Part shown: in pieces, positions 57,519 to 64,000 of the stretch
How the letters are laid out: every line of letters starts with the position of its first letter
Position numbering within the stretch: the stretch's first letter is position 1
Assembly (NCBI RefSeq): GCF_001306175.1
Contig: NZ_LGKN01000004.1
Location: 124,001-188,000 of the forward strand
Source: Ardenticatena maritima
GTDB lineage: Bacteria > Chloroflexota > Anaerolineae > Ardenticatenales > Ardenticatenaceae
Direction: 5' to 3'
DNA: 64,000 nt
Notes under the pieces: model-generated
What the model was told of the DNA's origin: nothing
The model's database searches: none
What the model saw: only the letters and a program-made list of their open reading frames with translations
Program-made: the position numbers and the translations under genes

Positions 57519-59246
57519 ATGAACCTGGAACGCCGTATTGCCGCCGCTCATGGTGATGAACCCGCCGACCTGGTCTTGCGTGGTGGTCGCCTCATCAACG
57601 TCTTCTCCGGCGACATCGAAACCGCCGACATCGCCATTGCCGACGGCGTGATTGTGGGAATTGGCGACGGCTACGAAGGCAAACAGACCATTGACGTCTC
57701 TGGGAAATGGCTGGCGCCCGGGCTGATTGACGGGCATATGCACGTCGAAAGCACCCAGGTGACGGTGCCCGAATTTGCCCGCGCCGTCGTGCCGCGCGGC
57801 ACAACCGCCGCCGTTTTCGACCCCCACGAAATTGCCAACGTGCACGGGCTGGACGGCATCCGCTACATCCTCGAAAGCCGCCGCGGTGTTCCCATGAGCA
57901 TCTTCGTCATGGCTTCTTCGTGCGTGCCCGCCACCCACATGGAAACCACCGGCGCCGCGCTCACCGCCGACGACCTCGCGCTCCTGTTCGACGAGGAAGG
58001 CGTCATCGGGTTGGCGGAGATGATGAACTTCCCCGGCGTCATCTACCGCGACCCCGCCGTCCTTGCCAAAATCCGGCTGGCGCACGCGCGCCGTGTTCCC
58101 ATTGACGGACACAGCCCCGGCGTGCGCGGGCGCGACCTCAACGCCTACATCGTCGCCGGCATCGGCTCGGACCACGAAAGCACCACCGCCGAGGAAGCCG
58201 CCGAAAAACTGCGCCGCGGCATGTACGTGCTCATCCGTGAAGCCAGTAGCGCCCGCAACCTGGAAGCCTTGCTCCCCATCGTCACCCCCGCCAACAGCCG
58301 CCGTTGTTGCTGGGCAACCGACGACCGCCACCCCGGCGACCTGCTCCACGAAGGGCATGTTGACCACCTTGTGCGCAAAGCCATCGCCCTCGGTCTCGAC
58401 CCCATCACCGCCATTCAAATGGGAAGCATCAACACCGCCGAATGGTTTGGGCTCGACCGCCGCGGCTATGGCGCACTCGCCCCCGGCTTCCGCGCCGACA
58501 TTCTCGTGCTGGACGACCTCAACACGTTCCGCGTCCAGCGCGTTTTTGTCGAAGGTCGCCTCGTCGCCGAAGAGGGGCGCTTGCTGGTGAATGTGCCCCC
58601 TGCGCCGTCCACCTTGCCGCCCAGCGTCCACATCAACTGGGACGCCTTCCCCGGCTTCGACATTCCCGCCCCCGCCGGGCACAGCACCGCCCGCGTGATT
58701 GAAGTCATCGAAGGGCAAATCGTCACAGGCGAGCGTTTCATGCCCGCCCGCATCGAAAACAACCGCGCGCTCGCCGACCCCACGCGCGACATGCTCAAAC
58801 TCGCCGTTGTGGAACGCCACCACGGCACGGGCAACGTCGGCGTCGCCTTTGTCACGGGCTTTGGCTTGCAGCGCGGCGCACTCGCCAGCAGCGTCGCCCA
58901 CGATTCACACAACATCATCGTGGTGGGAACAAACGACGACGATATGCTGGCGGCGGTGCGCGCCATCGAAACCCTGGGCGGCGGACAGGTCGCCGTCGCC
59001 GATGGGGAACTGCTTGCCGCTCTGCCCCTGCCCATCGCCGGGCTGATGAGCGACCGCCCCCTTGAAGAGGTCGCCGCACAGGACGAAGCCATCCACCACG
59101 CCGCCCGCGCGCTGGGGTGCCGCCTCTCATCGCCCTTCATGGCGCTTTCGTTTCTGGCGCTCCCCGTCATCCCCAAACTCAAACTGACCGACAAAGGGCT
59201 GGTTGACGTCGAACGATTTGACTTTGTGGAAATTTGGGTAGATTGA
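57519..59246 (+). CDS. ade: Adenine deaminase
   Basis: A 575-residue amidohydrolase. APGLIDGHMHVEST near residue 66 carries the metal His pair, AVVPRGTTAAVFDPHEIANV near 87 is the Ade family motif, and ATDDRHPGDLLHEGH near 265 holds further metal ligands. The C-terminal domain ends with SFLALPVIPKLKLTDKGLVD, typical of Ade. It deaminates adenine to hypoxanthine. AAGGAGG lies before ATG 57519. It is the first gene of a plus-strand run continuing to the window end, though the functional link to the following genes is unclear. Confidence 0.93.
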   Translation: MNLERRIAAAHGDEPADLVLRGGRLINVFSGDIETADIAIADGVIVGIGDGYEGKQTIDVSGKWLAPGLIDGHMHVESTQVTVPEFARAVVPRGTTAAVFDPHEIANVHGLDGIRYILESRRGVPMSIFVMASSCVPATHMETTGAALTADDLALLFDEEGVIGLAEMMNFPGVIYRDPAVLAKIRLAHARRVPIDGHSPGVRGRDLNAYIVAGIGSDHESTTAEEAAEKLRRGMYVLIREASSARNLEALLPIVTPANSRRCCWATDDRHPGDLLHEGHVDHLVRKAIALGLDPITAIQMGSINTAEWFGLDRRGYGALAPGFRADILVLDDLNTFRVQRVFVEGRLVAEEGRLLVNVPPAPSTLPPSVHINWDAFPGFDIPAPAGHSTARVIEVIEGQIVTGERFMPARIENNRALADPTRDMLKLAVVERHHGTGNVGVAFVTGFGLQRGALASSVAHDSHNIIVVGTNDDDMLAAVRAIETLGGGQVAVADGELLAALPLPIAGLMSDRPLEEVAAQDEAIHHAARALGCRLSSPFMALSFLALPVIPKLKLTDKGLVDVERFDFVEIWVD

Positions 59247-59275
59247 AACACAAACACCACCGAGCGGGGGAGAGC

Positions 59276-60340
59276 ATGATTCCGTTTTTCATTGACGCAC
59301 ACGAAGACATCGCCTGGAACTGGTTTGAAGCCCAACGCGACCCGTTGGAAGATATCGCCACCGCCCGCCAACGCGAAGCCGGTAGCGCCATTGAAGCCGC
59401 CCTGGGCAAACGCATGACCGCCCTGCCCCAATGGCTCGCCGGGCGGGTGGCGGTTGTGTTCGCCACAATTTATGTCATGCCCAAGCGCGTGGCGCGCCGC
59501 GCCCGCCACACCTACGAAACCCCCGAAGAAGCCCATCGCCGCGGGCGCATGCAACTCGCCTACTACCAAAGCCTGGCGGCACGCGCCCCGCAAGTGCGCC
59601 TGATTGAATCCACCAACGACCTGCACGCCGTCTTGCACACCTGGCGCACCCCCGACGCCCTGCGCCGCGTGGGCTTGCTCATCTCTCTCGAAGGCGCGGA
59701 CGCCATCCGCACGCCCGAAGAAGTCGCCGACTGGTACAGCCGCGGCTTGCGTGCCATCGGGCTGGCGTGGGGGCGCACCCGCTACGCCGGCGGCACGCAC
59801 GAACCCGGTCCCCTCACCGACCTGGGGCGCGCCCTTTTGCGCGAAATGAGCGCCTTCCAAATGCTGCTCGACCTGAGCCACGCCGCCGAAGAAGCCTTCT
59901 GGCAAGCGCTCGACGCCTACGAAGGTCCCATCATCGCCAGCCACAGCAACCCGCGCGCCTTCTGCAACACCGACCGCCACCTCTCCGACGAGATGATTCG
60001 CGCGCTCGCCGAACGTGACGGCGTCATGGGCATTGTGCCCTACAACGCCTTCCTGCTGGACAACTGGCGCGAAACCCGCGCGCCCGTGCCGCTCAGCCGC
60101 GTCGCCGACGCCATTGACCACGTGGTGCAACTCCTGGGGACACCGCGCCACGTCGCCATCGGCACCGATTTTGACGGCGGCTTTGGGGCGGACGCCGCGC
60201 CCGAAGGGCTGGACAGCATCGCCGACATCGAACGCATCTTCGACGTGCTGCGCACGCGCGGCTACGACGAGGACGCCTTGCACGCCATCGCCTACGGCAA
60301 TTGGGTGCGTATGCTCGAACGCGCCCTGCCAACCTGGTAA
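59276..60340 (+). CDS. Membrane-dipeptidase-type (M19) zinc peptidase
   Basis: A 354-residue protein. IDAHEDIAWN at the N-terminus gives the first zinc ligands, LISLEGADA near residue 140 the bridging Glu, LLDLSHAAEEAF near 197 and IIASHSNPRAFCNTDRHLSD near 220 the His ligands, and IGTDFDGGFG near 297 the conserved Asp motif. The M19 family hydrolyses dipeptides, some with D-residues. No signal peptide is visible, so it is probably cytoplasmic. The start is ATG 59276, with GGGGGAG upstream, 29 bases after ade. Confidence 0.9.
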   Translation: MIPFFIDAHEDIAWNWFEAQRDPLEDIATARQREAGSAIEAALGKRMTALPQWLAGRVAVVFATIYVMPKRVARRARHTYETPEEAHRRGRMQLAYYQSLAARAPQVRLIESTNDLHAVLHTWRTPDALRRVGLLISLEGADAIRTPEEVADWYSRGLRAIGLAWGRTRYAGGTHEPGPLTDLGRALLREMSAFQMLLDLSHAAEEAFWQALDAYEGPIIASHSNPRAFCNTDRHLSDEMIRALAERDGVMGIVPYNAFLLDNWRETRAPVPLSRVADAIDHVVQLLGTPRHVAIGTDFDGGFGADAAPEGLDSIADIERIFDVLRTRGYDEDALHAIAYGNWVRMLERALPTW

Positions 60341-60369
60341 AGACTAACCAACTGCAAACGAGGCAACCC

Positions 60370-61527
60370 ATGCTTCACCAACCACCGCTCCACGGCTACC
60401 GGGTGCTTGACCTGGCGCACCTGCTTCCGGGGGAACTCGCCACCATGTGGCTGGGTGACCTCGGCGCTGACGTCATCAAAATCGAAGCCCCCGAACGCCA
60501 CCAGGGCGGGCTGAGCATGCCCCGCACGCGCGAAAACCCCTACCGCGCCGCACTGAACCGCAACAAGCGCTCCATCGCGCTCGACCTGAAAACCGACGCC
60601 GGGCGCGACATCTTCTATCGCTTGGTTGAAACCGCCGACGTCCTTGTCGAAGGCTTCCGCCCCGGCGTCATGGCGCGGCTGGGCGCCGACTACGCCACCC
60701 TGCGCCAACGCAACCCCCGCCTAGTCTATTGCAGCATCAGCGGCTACGGGCAAACAGGTCCCTACCGCGAGCGCCCCGGCCATGACAACAACTACCTCGC
60801 CCTGGCGGGCTTGCTCCTGCAAGCCCGCCCCCCCAACGGCGCTCCCCATCTCCTGCCCGTCCAACTCGCCGACGTGGGGGGCGGCGCATGGCCGGCGGTC
60901 GCCACCATTCTCGCCGCGCTCCTGGCGCGCAAACGCACGGGCGAGGGGCAACATCTCGACGTCTCCATGCTCGACGGCGCACTTGCCTGGGCGTACTTCT
61001 GGCTGCCGCTCAGCAAACTGCCCCTGCTGGAAGAAATGGGCGTCGGCACTGGTATGCTCACGGGCAAAGCCCCCTGCTACAACGTCTATGCCACCGCCGA
61101 CGAGCGTTTTCTGGCGCTTGGCGCACTGGAACCCAAATTCTGGCGGGCGTTTTGCGAAACGGTCGAACGCCCCGACTGGCTTCCACGCGCGTTCGACCCG
61201 ACCCTGCGCGACGAGATCGCCGCCCTTTTCGCCACACGCCCACTCGACGCCTGGCTCAACCTGTTCGACCCGCAAAACGTGCCCATCACGCCCCTGCTCG
61301 ACATGGAAGAAGTCCAGAACGACCCGCACATTCAAGCCCGCGAAAGCATCTACACCGACGACAACGGCTTTCCCCACCCACGCTTTCCCGTGCGGCTCTC
61401 GGCAACCCCCGCCGGCGAGCCTACCCCGCCCCCCAACGTCGGCGAACAGACCGACGCCATCTTGCGCGACATAGGGCTGAGCGACCTTGACATTGCCCGC
61501 CTGCGCGATGAGGGGGTTGTAGCATGA
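60370..61527 (+). CDS. CaiB/BaiF-type (family III) CoA-transferase
   Basis: A 385-residue protein. RVLDLAHLLPGELATMWLGD near residue 12, then LGADVIKIEAP, NRNKRSIALDLKT near 63, and YGQTGPYRERPGHDNNYLAL near 126 with the catalytic Asp of GHD. LLARKRTGEGQHLDVSMLDG near 186 is also conserved. The family swaps CoA between carboxylic acids. The acceptor is not identifiable. The start at 60370 has only a weak upstream GAGG; it fits the family N-terminus. The stop overlaps the kinase ATG by four bases. Confidence 0.9.
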   Translation: MLHQPPLHGYRVLDLAHLLPGELATMWLGDLGADVIKIEAPERHQGGLSMPRTRENPYRAALNRNKRSIALDLKTDAGRDIFYRLVETADVLVEGFRPGVMARLGADYATLRQRNPRLVYCSISGYGQTGPYRERPGHDNNYLALAGLLLQARPPNGAPHLLPVQLADVGGGAWPAVATILAALLARKRTGEGQHLDVSMLDGALAWAYFWLPLSKLPLLEEMGVGTGMLTGKAPCYNVYATADERFLALGALEPKFWRAFCETVERPDWLPRAFDPTLRDEIAALFATRPLDAWLNLFDPQNVPITPLLDMEEVQNDPHIQARESIYTDDNGFPHPRFPVRLSATPAGEPTPPPNVGEQTDAILRDIGLSDLDIARLRDEGVVA

Positions 61528-62474
61528 CCCCCACCCCCGCCATTCTCGTCTGCGGCAACGTCACACTCGACATCACCTGCGCCCCGGTGGACGACGTTCC
61601 ACGCCACGACTCGCTCTTGTTTGAACACGGCACACTCAGCGCCGGCGGCTCGGCGTCCAACGTGGCGGTGGGTGTCGCCGCCCTGGGCGAACCGGTTGCC
61701 CTGGTTGCCTGCACGGGCGACGACGCAACCGCCGACCTCTTGCACCACACCTGGCGGCGCGTCGGCGTGCAAACGCAAGCCATCCGCCGCCTGCCCGACA
61801 CCCCCACCAGCCTCACCATCTGCCTGGTGGATAGCCACGCCCAGCCGCGCTTCCTGCACACCTTTGGCGCGAACCGCGCCCTCACCAGCGCGGACATCCG
61901 CCGCGCCGTTCACGCGCTCCCCAGCGCACGCTTCATCTACATCGGCGGCTACTTTGTTCTGCCCGCCCTGCTAACCCCCGACTTTGCAGACACCCTTGCC
62001 GAAGCACGCCGCCAGGGGCGCTTCACCCTGCTCGACGTCACCCTTTCGCCCACCATGCAAGACCCCTCGCCGTTGTGGGCGCTCTTGCCCCACCTGGACA
62101 TCTTTCTCTGCAACGAGACCGAAGCCTTGCGCCTGACCGGCGCGCCCACAGTTGCCGCCGCAACCACAACCCTGCTGGACAAAGGCGCACATTGCGTTAT
62201 TGTGAAGCGGGGCGCAAACGGCTGCGACCTCGCCACCCACCAGGAGCGGCGCACCATTCCAGCCCCGCCTGTCGCGCACGTGGTGGACACCACAGGCGCG
62301 GGCGACGCCTTTGGCGCGGGGCTTGTGGTCGCACTGGCGCGGGGCGCATCACTGGAAGAAGCGTGCCGGGCGGGGCACACCGCCGCCGCCCGTGTGATTA
62401 CCGCTCACGGCGCTATCAGCGCCTGGCTCAATGCAGAACCAAAATCGAACGAGACGAGGAGTCGCCAACCATGA
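61524..62474 (+). CDS. PfkB-family carbohydrate kinase
   Basis: A 316-residue protein. [20 protein letters not shown] near residue 11 and [17 protein letters not shown] near 40 are the N-terminal PfkB motif; [17 protein letters not shown] near 254 is the C-terminal motif with the catalytic Asp. It phosphorylates a sugar or nucleoside; nearby adenine deaminase makes a nucleoside possible, but a sugar is equally likely. It overlaps its neighbours by four bases at each end, so it is translated with the CoA-transferase and GalE genes. Confidence 0.9.
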   Translation: MTPTPAILVCGNVTLDITCAPVDDVPRHDSLLFEHGTLSAGGSASNVAVGVAALGEPVALVACTGDDATADLLHHTWRRVGVQTQAIRRLPDTPTSLTICLVDSHAQPRFLHTFGANRALTSADIRRAVHALPSARFIYIGGYFVLPALLTPDFADTLAEARRQGRFTLLDVTLSPTMQDPSPLWALLPHLDIFLCNETEALRLTGAPTVAAATTTLLDKGAHCVIVKRGANGCDLATHQERRTIPAPPVAHVVDTTGAGDAFGAGLVVALARGASLEEACRAGHTAAARVITAHGAISAWLNAEPKSNETRSRQP

Positions 62475-63448
62475 AAGTTTTCGTCACCGGCGGCGCCGGC
62501 TACATCGGCAGCATCACCGCCACCGAACTACTGAACGCCGGCCACGACGTCATCGTGTACGACAACCTGAGCACCGGCCACCGCGACGCCATCCCCGAAG
62601 GGGCGCGCTTTGTGCGCGGCGACCTTGGACAGCCCAAAAAACTGGCGCGCCTGCTCGCCGAAGAACGCCCCGACGCCGTCATGCACTTTGGCGCGGCGTC
62701 GCTTGTGCCCGAAAGCGTCGCCAATCCGGCCAAATACTACCGCAACAACGTCGCCTACACGCTCAACCTGTTGCACGCCATGCTCGAAACCGGCGTCAAC
62801 CGCATTGTGTTTTCCAGCACCGCCGCCGTCTATGGCATTCCCAAAACCATTCCCATCACCGAAGAGACACCCACCAACCCCATCAACCCCTACGGCGAAA
62901 GCAAACTGATGATTGAATGGATGCTCCGCCGCTTTGATGAAGCCTACGGCATGCGCTACGCCATCCTGCGCTACTTCAACGCCGCAGGGGCGCTGCCCAA
63001 CCGTGGCGAACACCACGACCCCGAAACGCACCTCATCCCGCTGGTGTTGCAAGTGGCGCTCGGTCAGCGCGAGCACATCAAAATCTTTGGCACCGACTAC
63101 CCCACACCCGACGGCACCGCCATCCGCGACTACATCCACGTGCAAGACCTCGCCTCGGCGCACATTCTGGCGCTCGAAGCGTTGGACGAAGGAAGCCGCA
63201 CCTACAATCTCGGCAACGGGCAGGGGTTCAGCGTGAAGCAAGTCATCGAAACCGCGCGCAGTGTGACGGGGCATCCCATCCCGGCGGTCGAAGCGCCGCG
63301 CCGCCCCGGCGACCCACCCATCTTGATTGCCAGTAGCCAGCGCATCCAGCGCGAATTGGGCTGGCGTCCGCGCTTCACCTCGCTGCGGGAAATCATCGCC
63401 AGCGCGTGGGAATGGCACCGCACACATCCCAACGGGTATCGTCGGTGA
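62471..63448 (+). CDS. galE: UDP-glucose 4-epimerase
   Basis: A 325-residue extended SDR protein. [20 protein letters not shown] near residue 4 is the NAD-binding loop, [20 protein letters not shown] near 116 holds the Ser/Thr, YGESK near 140 the catalytic Tyr and Lys, and [15 protein letters not shown] near 168 is typical of Gal[21 protein letters not shown] and [17 protein letters not shown] complete the family pattern. It interconverts UDP-glucose and UDP-galactose (perhaps the N-acetyl forms). The start is ATG 62471, with GAGGAG upstream, overlapping the kinase stop. Confidence 0.9.
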   Translation: MKVFVTGGAGYIGSITATELLNAGHDVIVYDNLSTGHRDAIPEGARFVRGDLGQPKKLARLLAEERPDAVMHFGAASLVPESVANPAKYYRNNVAYTLNLLHAMLETGVNRIVFSSTAAVYGIPKTIPITEETPTNPINPYGESKLMIEWMLRRFDEAYGMRYAILRYFNAAGALPNRGEHHDPETHLIPLVLQVALGQREHIKIFGTDYPTPDGTAIRDYIHVQDLASAHILALEALDEGSRTYNLGNGQGFSVKQVIETARSVTGHPIPAVEAPRRPGDPPILIASSQRIQRELGWRPRFTSLREIIASAWEWHRTHPNGYRR

Positions 63449-63453
63449 GGACA

Positions 63454-64000
63454 ATGCGCGTTGCCATCAACGCTTTTTTTTGGGGGCAAACCACCACCGG
63501 CAGTGGGCAGTACCTGCACCACCTGGTACACGCCCTGCGCCGCACCCGTCCCGATATTGCGCTCATCCTGCTGGGGGATACAGCCGCCACACGCCGCGCC
63601 CACACCACACCACCCCCCAACGACGTTGGCTGGCGGCACGTGCCCACCCCCTTCGACACCCTGCACCCCCACCTGGCAAAAGTCTGGTTCGAGCAGGTGG
63701 GCGCACCACGCGCCGCCCAAGCCGTCCAAGCCGACGTGTACCACGTGCCCTACTTTGCGCCGCCGCTGCAAGCCCCGCTCCCGGTTGTCGCCACCGTGCA
63801 CGACCTCATCCCCCTGCTCCTGCCGGCGTATCGGGGCAACTGGCTTGTGCGGCTCTACACCGCGCTCGTCGCGCATGCCGCCCGCCGCACACCGCGCCTG
63901 CTCGCCGACAGCGAGGCGACACGCCGCGACATTCTCACCCACCTGCGTGTGCCCGCCGAGCGTGTGCAAACCGTCTACCTCGCTACCGACATTCAGCCGC
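63454..64000 (+). CDS. Glycosyltransferase family 4, N-terminal part (runs off the right edge)
   Basis: The first 182 residues are visible, beginning MRVAINAFFWGQTTTGSGQY. The Gly-Ser-Gly-Gln-Tyr loop, VYHVPYFAPP near residue 90 and VATVHDLIPLLLPAYRGNW near 107 are the N-terminal half of GT4 enzymes of the mannosyltransferase type. It starts six bases after galE, so the two probably serve the same glycan. A run of eight T and five G at 63474-63486 lies in codons 7-11; the frame as read is coherent, but slippage there would disrupt the protein. The C-terminal half lies outside the window. Confidence 0.8.
   Translation, partial: MRVAINAFFWGQTTTGSGQYLHHLVHALRRTRPDIALILLGDTAATRRAHTTPPPNDVGWRHVPTPFDTLHPHLAKVWFEQVGAPRAAQAVQADVYHVPYFAPPLQAPLPVVATVHDLIPLLLPAYRGNWLVRLYTALVAHAARRTPRLLADSEATRRDILTHLRVPAERVQTVYLATDIQP

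Noticed and set aside
58466-60283. 605-codon minus-strand open frame across ade and the dipeptidase gene
   Set aside because: Both plus-strand genes have full family motifs; the opposite frame is low-complexity and crosses a gene boundary.
62075-62470. N-terminal extension of GalE
   Set aside because: It lies in another frame of the PfkB gene; the Rossmann motif starts right after ATG 62471.

Overview
The window reads as a chromosomal segment of a GC-rich bacterium, most probably a member of the Chloroflexota (an Ardenticatena-like lineage would fit; this is inference, not a database match). Pointers are secreted proteins with long Thr-Pro linkers, a Tyr-Met-Pro-Leu/Val motif next to the linker or at the C-terminus, an F420/FMN luciferase-like oxidoreductase, cytochrome bd, and a surface-exposed B12 uptake system. 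No rRNA, tRNA, transposase or CRISPR array was recognised.

Layout. (1) 1-4862, minus strand: an exopolysaccharide export operon (tyrosine autokinase Wzc, flippase, polymerase, sulfotransferase) whose distal end is clearly AT-richer than the rest. (2) 4882-7237, minus: cydAB, a short-Q-loop cytochrome bd oxidase. (3) 7475-12373, plus: a giant secreted nuclease with duplicated lamin-tail domains, ending at a strong terminator. (4) 12445-14915: an LLM oxidoreductase with an orphan molybdopterin-dehydrogenase FAD subunit, and a divergent Mut7-C protein. (5) 15325-44406, plus: a long run of tightly packed genes that combines an L-proline to pyrrole-2-carboxyl carrier-protein cassette (prolyl-AMP ligase, carrier protein, PltE-like dehydrogenase), three PltA-class flavin halogenases, chorismate lyase, DAHP synthase, a PaaK-like ligase, sulfotransferases and a complete set of glycan genes (PglC-, PglE- and PglF-like enzymes, glycosyltransferase, flippase, polymerase, WbqC, acyltransferases). 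(6) 44457-48759: two secreted proteins and a LuxR-type response regulator. (7) 48737-56450, minus: a cobalamin-riboswitch operon for B12 capture, ECF import and cobamide salvage/remodelling. (8) 56607-64000, plus: a secreted protein, adenine deaminase, M19 dipeptidase, CaiB-type CoA-transferase, PfkB kinase, GalE and the start of a glycosyltransferase.

How it may work together. Region 5 is the most interesting. The adenylation domain reads out as D-L-F-Y-L-A-L-V-C-K, which I recall as the code of stand-alone L-prolyl-AMP ligases, and the acyl-CoA dehydrogenase has PltE-type features. Pyrrole-2-carboxyl-carrier protein is therefore the likely intermediate, with halogenases present to act on it. 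Chorismate lyase and DAHP synthase suggest a parallel 4-hydroxybenzoate branch. The window has no polyketide synthase or thioesterase, while sugar 4,6-dehydratase, aminotransferase, phosphoglycosyl transferase and several acyltransferase candidates are interleaved. My working hypothesis is a glycan or glycolipid carrying (halo)pyrrolyl and/or hydroxybenzoyl groups plus sulfate. Region 7 is a second notable system: the two domains of an intrinsic factor/transcobalamin-like binder appear as separate neighbouring surface proteins under a B12 riboswitch.
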